DNA of 64,000 nucleotides from Deuterostichococcus epilithicus (Eukaryota; Chlorophyta; Trebouxiophyceae; Prasiolales; Stichococcaceae), in NCBI GenBank assembly GCA_033439295.1, contig JAVTLE010000021.1:2914009-2978008 (forward strand). The letters are read 5' to 3'. Below are positions 34,301 through 45,141 of this stretch, one piece after another; positions within the stretch are counted from its first letter, which is position 1; the number at the start of each line of letters is the position of its first letter. Below the pieces are notes generated by a model that ran no database searches, was not told the DNA's origin, and saw nothing but the letters and a program-made list of their open reading frames with translations. The position numbers and the translations under genes are program-made.

Positions 34301-37300
34301 GCAGGTGCTGCGCCTGGCAGCGCGGTTCTCTGGCCGCAGCATTTTGAGGAAGTAGAGGAAGCAGGAGCAGACCGACAAGGTTGCAGAGGCGGACGTGAGG
34401 TGGGTGCAGCTTCGCAGCTGCCCCGCGCTTGCATGGTTGCAGTTCCTGGGTGTGGACGGGCGTCTCTCACTGGATCTGGCCCTTGGGCAGACTGAACGCT
34501 GGCCCCGAACCCCACTCGCAACTGGTGCGCTGCTGCGCAGGCGCAGCCCAAGCGGCGGGCGGTGCAGTCGGCGCCGGAGCAGGCCCGTCCGTCCCCGGTG
34601 GCGGGTGCCCTGGCGCAGCTGGAGCCCTGCTCCGAGGTGGAGCTGTGGCAGGCCGCCACCGAGGTGCTGCGCATGGCGCAGCGGCGGGCAGGTCCGCAAC
34701 CGCCTGAACTCCCTACAGCGTGCCACACATCCTGTTTCTGGAGTGGATGCCCTGCTGGTGGGCAGCCTTGCAAATTTTCGTGGGGTCACAGTGATGCAGC
34801 AGGAGTAGCATAACTGTTTTGTATACAGAATACTAGTATCTACTAGTACATAACACTACGCTTTTGTGTGCAGGCTCCACGGCGGCGCGGGATCAGCACG
34901 CGCTCACGGCGGCGCAGGCGCAGCACAAGGCGGCGATGGGTGTCATCCTGCCTCCCTCCCAGCTGCCCATTGCGGGCCTTGAGGTGGGCGCCGACTCCGG
35001 AAGCGTCTCTTCTTGCTGCACGCTGCATGCTGAAGCTGGCCCGCAACCTGCCGGCGGCATGAGCATCTGCTGTGGCGACGATTGCACTGGCACATGCCCC
35101 TGCGGCCACCTGCTCGCCTGGAAAGTTGGAGAATGCGGTCAGACATGCAAAGTCTGCTGAGCCTCCAAGGCTATCTAATTAGATAGGGCTGGAAGCGCTC
35201 CAAGGCTATTTAACCACCAATCGATACCCACCGATCGTAATATCGCATGAATTGGTGTCTTACTTATCATTATCGTACCGATCGTTATTGTGCCGACCTT
35301 CTATCTTCCTTGCTTTCTCTTGCCGTCTTGCCATCCTGTGGATGCCTTTCCAGCCGCCTGATGTCATTTTGCAAGGCTGCCTCGTTGTTGCATCGTCGTC
35401 GCCTTTGAATAGCAATGGGATCGTGCTATGGGATCGTGCTAAGATCTGTGCGCTGTCCCGCCGTCTGCGCACAGGCTGGGCCGCCGGCGTCGGTGCCGGG
35501 GCTGGCCGCGGCGTCCGGCGTGGCTGCCGGGCAGTCGCTGCCGCTGACGCAGGCGAGCGCCTACCTCGGTGGGCTGACCCCCGAGCAGCTGGCCCAGTAC
35601 ACTTTGCAGGTGAGCAAGAGATCACCTGCAAACCAGACATGTAAAGTTCAGGCAGGGTTTCAAGTCGGTTCTCCCGTCTGCAGGCGCCCTGCATGCTGCT
35701 GCTGGCATGCCACCCCTCTGTGACGGTTTGCGATGCTCACAGCGGTGCCCTGTGGGCTTCCTTCTGAGCTGTCTGCACAGCACGCTGTGGCCCTGCAGAT
35801 CTGGGCTGGGCCAGTCTCGACACATCTTGGGCGTCACCCGAGCCGCACCTCTGGTGACGTGCCTGAACGAAATCCTCGAGTGGTGGTGCGCTGCAGACGG
35901 GCAAGCAGATCACCACGCGCACGGAGGGCGGCATGCAGTATGCGGAGCTGCCGCTGCCGCAGGGCGGCGACCCTGCACAAGCGGCGTCGCAGGTAGATCA
36001 TAAGAACATCCCAGGCAGTTGAGCACTTCGCCTGCTGCCTAGGAAGGATGCATAGCAGCTGTGGGCAGGTGCACGCAGATGCAGACTCGCATGCCGTTGT
36101 TCATCGGTTTGAAATGGCGGTGCTGTGCTGTGCTGAGGTGGCACTTCGCACAGTCATGATCACTGCTGATGACCGGGCACTGGTTTGCCGTGAGCTGACG
36201 GGACTGTCATTCCAGCTGCAGTTGTACACGCTGATGCGGCTGCAGGAGACCGCACAGACGGCGTCGCTGGCATCCATCCCCATGCAGGTCGCGCCCACCG
36301 TTCACTGTGCACCCCAGCACCACCGCAGATGCACTGCTGCGTTCGTCTTGCATTGGTCGGGTTTTCAGCTGGCTCGATTGCCCCAGATGGCTGCAGAGCC
36401 GCCCATGCTGAGACAGCATGCATGCGGCCGCAGGTGACCAGCCTTAACGGCAGCCTGGGCACAATTCCGCACGCAGACTCGCAGAGCCAGATCAGCCCGC
36501 ACCCACAGCAGCCGGAGACACAGGTGCCCAACAGTTCAAGGGTGTAGGGTTCGCCTGGAAACCGCACCCAGCGCGCCTGCGTGCTTGCCAAACATCGCAT
36601 CCCCAAAAGCTCTGTCTCCATACACATTGTCCACCATGCCTTGGAGTTGCATGGCTGCGGCCACGGCACAGGCTTCGAGCTGGTGGCACAGACATCTGAC
36701 TGGCAGCAGTTTAGCAATTCAGCGGGCTCCATCTTGATGGGCCAGCCCCACATCTGCAGGTGTCGCAGTGCCCGCTGACGGGGCCGCCGGACAGCCAGGC
36801 GGCGCCGCTGCAGCTGGATGGCAACTCGCGGCGCCTCAGCTTCGAGAACCACCCCGGCCTGCAGGTGCCCCCCCCCCCACCACACCCCCCACACCCCCCA
36901 CCACCACCCCTACCCCTGCGGCAGTATCTGCCATCGCAAGCCTCTCTGGGCAAGTCTCACATGTAGAGGAGGGCAGATATCCANTTTGCCAGACGCCGGC
37001 AAAATGCTGTCTACNCAAAACGCTGTCAACAACCACAGACGACCCCCTNCATNGCGCACCGCTGCGCAGGTCGGGGGCGNGCCGGTGGCGGGGGGCCAAG
37101 CGGCGCCTGCGGCAGTGGCGGCGCCACCAAACGCCAGCCAGGCCATGTCGACCGAGTCTGACGTGCTGCTGCACATGTGCGCTTGCCCCTCTTCCGTCTC
37201 GGCCAGCATCGTAAAACCCTTCTTAAGATTGTCAAAGCATCTCATACTTAGGCGCCGCTGGCCAGCCCCCGTGTTGCAATGCAATGTCACCACGGTGGCA

Positions 37301-37714
37301 GCCTTGCAGGGGTGAGAACGCATGTCGCAGGCGCTCGTGTGCTGCTGTGATGCCGTTGAGCAGTGCCGCTGGCTGATGAACGCCTTGCAATGCACGCACG
37401 GCTTGCACTTAGAGCAGGTCTGCACTTGGCGCACCCTCATGTCTGATCTCTTTTCTATGCTTGGAAAGGTTGCTGGCCTTAACCTGCTGCAAACAACGAC
37501 CATCACCTGATGCACATCCCATCCCTGAGCCCGCCGCAACAAANCGGGGCGGCCGNGGGGGCGGCCGAGGTTTGCGCCCGCGNCANGCGGCGGTTCCCCG
37601 CCGCAGGCGCCGGCGCAGAACAGCCACGGCGGCGGCTCGGTGGCGCAGCTCGCCGAACCCGGTGCCNGNGCCCGCCCCAGCCCCCTNGGCGCGCCTGTGG
37701 CGGCAGATGTGTAG
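31312..37714 (+). CDS. Unrecognised protein with low-complexity segments, 654 aa
   Basis: I do not recognise the family. Eighteen exons close in frame (1965 nt): 31312-31552, 31683-31801, 32046-32165, 32388-32507, 32775-32870, 33170-33267, 33502-33581, 33795-33838, 33881-33908, 34156-34304, 34541-34691, 34874-34983, 35475-35609, 35897-35992, 36216-36287, 36760-36864, 37070-37162, 37607-37714. The N-terminal third is Pro/Ser-rich. The middle looks folded: an MRQLVRILVKIIPQSIG helix, an Asn/Gly loop, then SYLANTLGEAPFPQWG, LLTWATGRN and FPEQWALP. The rest is Ala/Gln/Pro-rich with a few amphipathic helices and no obvious catalytic motif, signal peptide or membrane segment. A nuclear or regulatory role would be a guess. 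Introns 4 and 8 appear to have GC donors; exon 9 is only 28 nt. Ambiguous bases lie in exons 17 and 18 and nearby introns, so the C-terminus is least secure. Confidence 0.68.
34820..35310. repeat. AT-rich palindromic patches in introns 11 and 12
   Basis: Introns 11 and 12 of the unknown gene have AT-rich patches unlike the surroundings. TACTAGTA occurs twice at 34831-34848. A perfect 16-bp palindrome, CTATCTAATTAGATAG, is at 35171-35186, within direct repeats of CTCCAAGGCTAT at 35163-35174 and 35198-35209. Several CGATCGT-like words follow to 35290. It could be the remnant of a small inserted element, but I see no clear terminal inverted repeats. Confidence 0.45.
36865..36915 (+). repeat. C-rich microsatellite at a splice donor
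   Basis: A run of C with interspersed CA (CCACCACCCC-type words) begins directly after the donor of exon 16 of the unknown gene. It is strongly strand-asymmetric. Confidence 0.8.
36984..37687. other. Cluster of ambiguous bases
   Basis: Single N bases at 36984, 37015, 37049, 37053, 37080, 37544, 37556, 37583, 37586, 37667, 37669 and 37687 show low-quality consensus in GC-rich sequence. Other N bases are at 10320-10352 and 60056. Reading frames here assume one base per N. Confidence 0.95.
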
Positions 37715-38529
37715 CGGCCCCAGGCTGTGCGGAGCGGCGCATATGCAGGCAGTCGTGGCGTTTGCAGCCAGCGGTGCATTGCGCCGTTCCGCGCCGAGCT
37801 CTCAGGGGTTGCATTCGCGGAGGGCAACTATGACGGCTCGCCAGATTGCATGACAAGCACGTGCATTGCATACCAGCACCGGCGCTGGCGGTGCGGATGG
37901 TCTAAGTGGGATGGGATGTCTGTTCAGAGCGCATTCGTACTGTGATTTGGCAGCTGTCGGCCGCCGCAAAGGTCTTTATTGGGGTTGTGTGCGCGCGATG
38001 CGGCAGTTTTCAGAATAGTGTTCAGGAAACTCGTGAGTACACATTACACAGCAGGACAGACAGCTGCCTTGTGATGCAGCTGGCTTGCAAGCATTCTGTT
38101 TCTTGATACCTACGGAAGCTGCGCATTTGTGACAACAGCGGCTGGATACTTGTGGGGCCGCAGCATGCTACAAGCGCCAGCATGTGGGTTTGGCCGACAT
38201 GCATGAACCCTCTCCCGCTTGGAAACGAACGCCACAGCGCCTGCTACATGTCTCTAGGACAGGCGTTGGTTCCGTTTCCAGCGGCCAAAGAAGCGTACTA
38301 TACTGTGAACTCTGATTGTGCCTGTAGATGATTCCATGGTGCATGCAGTTTGCTCTGGGTGTTGCCGCTGGCATGATCGAGAAATTACAGCGCACTGACG
38401 CTACCTCACCAGGTGACGTCCAAGAAGCACAGCCGTAATCTCAACCAGCAAGCTTTGCTCTCAAACATATAGCACGAGACGGCAGCGGCCACTGGCTCCA
38501 CGTCGGCAGCCTCATGCATGGTCGCCTCA
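37715..38529. other. Convergent intergenic region, unknown gene / RH5
   Basis: About 815 bp between two converging genes. A TGTAA on the minus strand at 38385-38389 is a plausible polyadenylation signal for RH5. I see no coding segment or RNA gene. Confidence 0.5.
38385..38389 (-). terminator. Candidate TGTAA polyadenylation signal of RH5
   Basis: Green algae commonly use TGTAA as the poly(A) signal. This copy lies about 141 nt past the RH5 stop. A 5-base motif is weak evidence alone. Confidence 0.3.
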
Positions 38530-41500
38530 TCAGTCATCAAAAGTCACCTTTGTTGCCTTCTTCGAGAAGTCCACATCCTGCGAGACAGCGACCTCAAGAT
38601 TTGTTAGACCCGCGGGTGCGAATTTGAGAGACCCGGAGTCGGGGTTGTAGCCTCGTCTTGGTGCCACGGCACTCTGGCCGGCAACTTCTCAATGCCCGCA
38701 ACAGCGCGTCGGTTGTGCGACCTGAGACAGCTGGAGACACATAACCGAAGACAAAAAAAAAGACAAATACAGTCTCCGACGGAGGCCCTCACCCGGAAAT
38801 GCGCGCCATACAGCTTGCTTTCCTTCTTCTTGACGGTGGTGCCGAAGGCAAGCAGCGCCTCCGGCACCGGCTGCTTTGCCTCCCGCAGCACATTAATGAG
38901 CTCACCCGCGCGCGGCTTGTCCGTCTCCCCACTGAAGAAGGTGTGCGCGGCGCCTGCATCCGGAAAATAATGGGGTAGGATTAAATGACGAGCTCGCCGG
39001 CGTGCGACTTGTGCGTCTCGCCGCTGGTGAAGGTGCGCGCGGCGCCCGTGAGGCGGCATTGCACGAAGTCGTCTGCCTCGCGTCAGCTTTGCGTCATGTG
39101 GCTCATCGGCTGTTGGCCGAGGTTGTGCGACAGTCGTGCAGGAGGTTTGCGGAGAGGTCAGGCGGCAGCACCTGTCTTGCCGGCGCGCCCAGTCCGCCCG
39201 ATGCGGTGCACATAATCCTCTGTCGTCTGCAGGATCCAAACAAATATTTTACTTGTTGATCAAACGTCTTGCAGTGGTTGTCTACAAGTGTCGACCGGAC
39301 GCCTCGGGAGCAGCCACGGATCAGTCACACGCTGACGCAGGGTCTCAGTGGCTGTGTGGCACCTTCTCCCAGCAAAACAGCTGGCCAAGCAAGACGGCGC
39401 CCGCGAGTGCGCCCACTTCACAGGGCGGAAGAGTGTGACGGGCACACCATCGGGGAGAGCAGGACTCACCAGGGGGAAGGAGTAGTTGATGACGACCTCC
39501 ACGTTGTCGATGTCCAGGCCGCGGGCAGCGACGTCCGTCGCGATCAGCAGCGGCACCTGCCCGCTCTGTGCATCAGCTCAACACAGAGATCGGATCAGGT
39601 CGTTGCGACACTGTGATCCTTCTTCGTCAGACACGGCGTCTACACGATCAAGACAGGCACCCCGGTTTCGAACAAGGTTGGTGATGCAGCAGTGGTGGCG
39701 CGGCGGTCAGAAGCCAAGCGTTCAAAGCTGAGTGTGATTTCATTGATGGGGCGCAGTTGCTTAATGCGACACCCTCAAGTGAAGTTGGTCTCATCAGCCC
39801 GGAGCGCATTTCACGGACAACAACCAAGGCAAACGCAAAGCCTGCTGGACGGCAAAGGCGAGCACGAGTTGCAGCGATCTGCAGGTGCAGACATCAAGAA
39901 CGAGCAGCGCCAAGATGGCAGTGGTGGCGTGGCGGTCAGAAGCCAAGCGTTCAAAGCTGAGTGTGATGTCATTGACGGGGCGCAGTTGCTTGATGCGACA
40001 CCCTCATGTAAAAATGTCTCGTCAGCCCGGCACGACACCCCACCAACCCCGAACATCAGCAACACGCAGAGCATTCTAGTAAGCCAGGGAAGGGAAGTCA
40101 AGGTGAGTTCAGCAGGTGCTTTGCAGAGCATGCCCAGTGTGGCGGCGCAGTGAGGCGACGGTCAGAAGCCAAGCGTTCAAAGCTGAGTGTGGTTTCATTG
40201 ACGGGGCGCAGTTGCTTAATGCGACACCCTCAAGTGAAATTGGTCTCATCAGCCCGGAGCACCCACCGCAGTTGAGGTTCACGAACAACACCATTCTAGC
40301 AGTCAAACAGTATAGCAGTCAAATCTCAGTCGGGAGCGGCTGCAGATGTAGCAAACAGCTACAGACGCCATTGCACGTTGGGCGGCTTCAGCTAATCAGG
40401 GACGGGCATGAGTGGCGGTGCGGCGGTCAGAAGCCAAGCGTTCAAAGCTGAGTGTGATTTCATTGACAGGGCGCAGTTGCTTGATGCGACACCCTCAAGT
40501 GATGTTGGTCTCATCAGCCCGCAGCACACACCCACCAGCAGGATCACGAAGAGCTTATGTTCCTAACCTGCCTAGTCGAGGTTGGAGCACTACAGCCGCA
40601 ATGTGGTGTGGAAGCAGGCCAAAATACCTCAGGCGGCTGCGCCAGCGCAAGCTCCCGCCATGTGAAACGTTTCAGAAGATGGTCCATCCGGATGGCAGCA
40701 GAATGGCAGGCGCTCCCGGTCCTCACGGCGGTGCTCACGGCACATCACAGCAACAGCAGCTGTGGCTACAGGCCCGTTGGGGTACAGCTCTACTTATGGT
40801 TTTGAAGTGGTCTGACAGGTGCGCGTCAGCACAGGGGGTTCTCCGGAGTGTGTGTCGAACCTTGAAGCTGTCGACGGCGGCGGTGCGTTGCGCCTGGCTG
40901 GCGTCCCCGTGAACCGCCACCGCCTTCCAGCCCGACCGGTTCAGGAACTGCGAGGAGCAAGCAGCAGCGTCAGACGCCGCCGACGTGACTCCACACCAAT
41001 GCTTGCCAGTTGCAAGCTCTCTCTGTCGCTTTGCGGGATCCTACTTCAGATTACGGCCCAAGCGGGCGACATGACGGAAAGTGCCAGCACGAGGACAGCC
41101 TCCAACACATTGTGTGCGCCATCGCAGGTGTATGCCAAAGTCCTTCTGCACCTGCTCCACGCGGGCGGCCTCCTTCTTGTACAGGACGAAGACGATGACG
41201 CGGTTGTCGCGCTTGGACCCGTGGTGCTGCTTCAGCAGCTCCAGCAGCCGCCGGTCGCGCTGCCGCGGGTCTATCACCTCCACCGTCTGCAGGCGCCATG
41301 CAAACAGTCCTTTGAGCGGTCGAACCGGTCGCCGGGGCATGGGTAGCGTGTTATATGCGGCGGCTTGCGCTGGCATGGGTCCGCAAAACCATGAGTCAGG
41401 GCGGTAGGTTCGCGGCGGCCCCTCTTGTGTCCTTGTCATGCGTCTCGATGCGATCTTGTTGCGGGTTACTGTGGTGCGATGGGCAGCCAAGCAGATCTGC

Positions 41501-44500
41501 AGCAGGAAAGCGACAGATGAACACCTGGCTGACGGAGTGGCTGGCGGACAGGTCCGCGGAGCCGATGGTGACCTTAACGGGGTCGCTGAGGAACTCGGCC
41601 GCCAGCTTCTGGATGGAGGGCGGCCAGGTGGCGGAGAACATGAGCGTCTGGCGGTCGGCGCGCGTCTGCTGCGCGATCGCGCGGATGTGCGGCTCGAAGC
41701 CCAGGTCCAGCATGCGGTCTGCCTCGTCCAGCACCAGGAACCTGAGACAGCAAAAGGTTCTTGAGGGGGTTGTTATGAGGTTTTCGGGGTTTCGTTGTTG
41801 CGGCTCAAAGCCCAGGTCCAGCACGCGGTCCGCCTCGTCCAGCACCAGGAACCTGAGACAGCATAAGGTTCTTTAGGGGACGGTTAAGAGGTTTTCGGGT
41901 ATTGTTGATGCGGCTCGAAGCCCAGGTCCAGCACCACGGTCCGCCTCGTCCAGCACCAGGAACCTGAGACAGAAAGAGGTTCTTGAGGGGATGGTTATGA
42001 GGTTTTTGGGTATTGTTGAGGCGGCTCGAAGCCCAGGTCCAGCACGCGGTCCGCCTCGTCCAGCACCAGGAACCTGAGACAGAACGATGCTCTTGAGGGG
42101 TTTATGAGGAGATTTTCGGGTATTGCTGATGCGGCTCTGAGTCCAGGTCCAGCACGCGGTCCGCCCCGCCCAGCACCAGGAACCTGGGGGCAAATCAGGT
42201 GTCTGTTTGGGTGTTGTTGTGCGCTATTCGGTTTCAGAATTTGATGGTGCAGCTCGGAGTCAAGCAAGCAGTGCGCCCTGTGCGGCGCGCCAGGAAGCTG
42301 CGAAACATAAAGCGGCGGTGCTCGGCAAGACTGTGTGACTGTGCAGATCCCTTGCACTCAGGTCACTCAGCGCACATGCCGCCTAGCCCAGCACCAGGAG
42401 CCTGCGGCAGGCATTTCAGAGAAAAGTGTGCGCCACTCGTCATGTCGATAGGTTGAGCACGGCAGATGCAGACCGTCTTGCCGCCAGGATGGACCCAGGA
42501 GCGTGGCGGATTCGAGAAGTCAGAAATGGCGGTTGATGGCGCACGTGATGTGGTGCAGGCGCGCGGCATTGTCGTTCATGAGGTCCTCCAGCCGCCCCGG
42601 CGTTGCGACCAGCACGTTGACGCCCTTGCGCAGCGTCTTGGCCTGCAGTGGGCGACCACAGGGGCCTGGAGTCAGCCACAAAGCTTTGCAGGCGCCTTCA
42701 ACAACTGGAGACGGCAGGAAGCCGTGCAGCATGGCGAAGCCCTCCCTGTGGCTGAGCGCAGATGGCTGCTCCAGCTCTGGTCCCGTGGCCAGCGCTGGTC
42801 GTGGAACGGGACAAGGTGCTGCAGCTGCATGCACAAGCTTTGCGCGGCATGGCACACAGCAGCATGTGCCCGCCCGAGGCGCCTTGAGGCTGTCGCCTCT
42901 AAGCAACGGCCACAGACACACAAGGTGGCGACATTGTGCTGCCGGACCAAGTGCCCGCAGCAAAGCCTGGAACAATAAAATTTTGTTCAAGGCTGCCCAC
43001 CTGGGGCGGCTTGGGCACGCCGCCGTAGACGCACAGGGTGGTAAGCCCCAGCGGCTGCCCTGCGGCCTCCAGGACGCCTGCGATCTGCATCGCCAGCTCC
43101 CGTGTGGGCGCCAGCGTCAGCACCGATGGCGCGGTGCCTGCGTGGTGGCGGAGGGTTTACGGTTTAAGGTTTTAGGGGAGAGGCAGTATCGACACACAAT
43201 GACCGCCTGCCAGCTCAAGGTGCACTCGCGTCCCAGGCTTTGCCTGCGGCAGACGCCGGACTGCGCTGACAGCTGTGACAGGGCAAATGTGACGGCCATG
43301 CTGCCGTGCTCACCCCCATCGTTCCTGACCAGCCGCCACCCTACCCCAAGACAGCTGCGGCTCACCATCTGCGACGCCGGCGGCGAGCTGGGCGCGGACG
43401 TGCGCGAGCGCCGGCAGCCCAAAGGCGAGCGTCTTGCCGGAGCCCGTGGCGGCGATGCCGATAACGTCGCGCCCCGCGCAAGCAGGCGCCCAGCACTCCG
43501 TTTGGATGGGCGACGGCGCCGAGAAGGCGGCCGTGGAGCGCAGCAGCTCAGGCCCAAAGCCTGCGGTGTGCAGCGGCCGCGTCGGAACAGAGCGAGCCAG
43601 CAGCATGGCCGCCAGGGCCAGGCAGCACGCATGCGCACACAAGGACTGCTGCACAATGGGCGTGTGGCCACGGAACCCTGACTGCCGCCGCAGGCCACTC
43701 GCAGCACCGCGCATGTGCAGCAGACAGGACTGTGTCGACATGCATCTGAAAACTGACCAGAGTGCTCGAAGGAGCGGATGGGCTTCAGGTCACAGCCGGC
43801 GACGACGGTGGCGCGTGACTCTCGGAACGCCGCCACATCTGCATCGGCCTGACCAGCCACTGCCGGGTGCTCTGTGTAGGTGCTGTAAACGATGGGCTTG
43901 GAGTTGGTCGCCAGCTCCACGCTGCCGACGTCCGCCATGCGACGTGGACCGGCTGCTGCTGCCGCCTTCTGCTTCTTGGCCGCCGGCATGGCGGCTGGCG
44001 CAGCGGCCGCACCTGTGCTGACGTTGGGAGCCCCGGCTGCCGCCGCTGCTACCTTGAGGCGCTTGCGCTCCTTCTTGCTGAGCTTTGCAGAGACGCCTAA
44101 AGCTGCGGCGGCCTCGGGCGAGGCAGCCTCAGATGCATCGCCTGAAGGAGCGGCGGCCGACTCCGCCTTCCTCTGCTTCTTCAGCGCCTTTCGGGCCTTT
44201 TTGTCGAGGCCATTGGCCAAGGGGGTGGCCTCATCGTCTGCGGAGGCCGCCGCACCGTTTGCCGGCGGCTCAACTGCGCCGGCGGCTGGGGAGTCAGCCA
44301 AAGCCGCTGCTGCAGCCGCCTCTTCCGCCCGCTTCTGCTTCTTCAGCTTCTTCTTGAAACTGCTGCCTGCCGCAGGTGACGCCGCAGGGTCGGCTGCAGA
44401 TGCCGTGCCGTTGCTGGCAGGTGTGCTGGCGGCTGCGCCACCACCTGCCGCTGCTGCGGCGGCTTCTACCGCCTTCCGCTTCTTGTCTTTCTTCTTCAGC

Positions 44501-44526
44501 TTCTTGTCCACACTAGCGTCAGCCAT
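38530..44526 (-). CDS. RH5: DEAD-box RNA helicase RH5 / Dbp3-type, 665 aa
   Basis: Nucleolar ATP-dependent RNA helicase; yeast Dbp3 acts in pre-rRNA processing for the 60S subunit. Exons on the minus strand: 44526-43758, 43560-43366, 43137-43001, 42642-42545, 41741-41525, 41286-41152, 40947-40861, 39565-39470, 39226-39172, 38953-38793, 38577-38530; 1998 nt in frame. A Lys/Ala-rich N-terminal region (about 240 residues) precedes the Q motif (257-276), Walker A ATGSGKT (294-300), PTREL (332-336), DEAD (405-408), SAT (436-438) and HRIGRTGR (585-592). The end, [12 protein letters not shown] then [10 protein letters not shown], closely matches plant RH5. The 903-bp intron 4 holds a tandem array of DEAD-exon fragments, and the 1295-bp intron 7 holds a four-copy repeat. 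Head-to-head with NOL10. Confidence 0.95.
38984..39045 (-). repeat. Upstream partial copy of RH5 exon 10
   Basis: A diverged ~60-nt copy of the start of exon 10 (coding [18 protein letters not shown]) lies 92 bp upstream, reading [18 protein letters not shown]. The copy keeps an open frame but has lost the AG acceptor. Confidence 0.8.
39695..40540. repeat. Four-copy intronic repeat (about 226-265 bp spacing)
   Basis: In RH5 intron 7 a ~100-bp unit recurs, with the shared word AAGCCAAGCGTTCAAAGCTG starting at 39711, 39940, 40166 and 40431. Each copy continues through GGCGCAGTTGCTT and GCGACACCCTCA to GTCTCATCAGCCCGG or a variant. Copies are highly similar; spacers are diverged. It shows no similarity I can see to RH5 exons. 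Confidence 0.9.
41742..42200 (-). repeat. 110-bp tandem array of DEAD-box exon fragments
   Basis: Upstream of the true 5' edge of RH5 exon 5 (41741) are four extra edges at 41852, 41963, 42073 and 42183, a step of 110-111 bp. Each unit has a CAG acceptor-like edge followed by ~55 nt coding [17 protein letters not shown] or a variant, then intron-like sequence. Units 1 and 3 keep [13 protein letters not shown], unit 2 has a frame error after DEADR, and unit 4 reads VLGGADR. A fifth, very degraded trace is near 42390. Only the 41741 edge continues into the conserved coding sequence. Confidence 0.92.
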
Positions 44527-45141
44527 GGTGGCACAGAAGCTGAACGCCCCGCGCAGCAGTCCCTGCAAAATCTGCACAATCTTGTCACCGGACTACACGC
44601 GATGTGAGGAAGCGCGGCGCAGCAACACACATCGCACGGACCAGCGGCCTTTGAAGTGCGTGTCAAACACACCTTTGCGCGTCTGTGACCACCCAGCACG
44701 TTTCGCACGTCAGCACGCCCACTTGCGACGGCACCCAGGTGCGGCGGCCTTACACACAGCCGTTGGCACGGCTGATTCCCCGACTGAGGATGGAATGATC
44801 GGCATAAACACCGGCCTCTTTCTGAAAATGCATTGTGCGAGAACTGCAGCAGCCGTCGGCCTCACTGCAGCAGGGTCTTGTGGCCGTTCCGAGATGAACG
44901 CTGGTTGTCGCGGCACAGCCAGATACTCCTTGCAGCATTTCGGAGTTCGCATTGACGTGCTTATATCACAGAGCTTGGCGTCGACACTGCTGAACGCCCC
45001 AGAGCACGGCGGCGTCACAATAAGTTGTGCATGCTTGTCAACAACACCTTTGGACTTGACGGTCAGCAGACCTGCTGATGGTGGAACGTGGAAGGTGCCT
45101 CAAATGACCATGCTTTGCGCTTGAAAGGAACGGATTGAGCT
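44527..45141. promoter_or_regulatory. Divergent intergenic region, RH5 / NOL10
   Basis: These 615 bp separate the starts of two ribosome-biogenesis genes on opposite strands, so a common regulatory region is plausible. I see no conserved coding sequence; a minus-strand open frame of ~100 codons here has no recognisable features. Confidence 0.5.

Noticed and set aside
33325-34773. A 482-codon minus-strand open frame
   Set aside because: Opposes six in-phase plus-strand exons and looks like low-complexity translation of GC-rich DNA.
39695-40540. CRISPR-like array in RH5 intron 7
   Set aside because: Only four copies of ~100 bp with unequal spacers, in a spliced eukaryotic gene; no CRISPR features.
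41742-42200. Reading the DEAD-box array as mutually exclusive exons
   Set aside because: Units stop matching after GFEP, lack a donor at the right place and two are mutated, so they cannot replace exon 5.
44710-45018. A ~100-codon minus-strand gene between RH5 and NOL10
   Set aside because: No ATG-supported conserved sequence, no domain, and it sits in a likely shared promoter.
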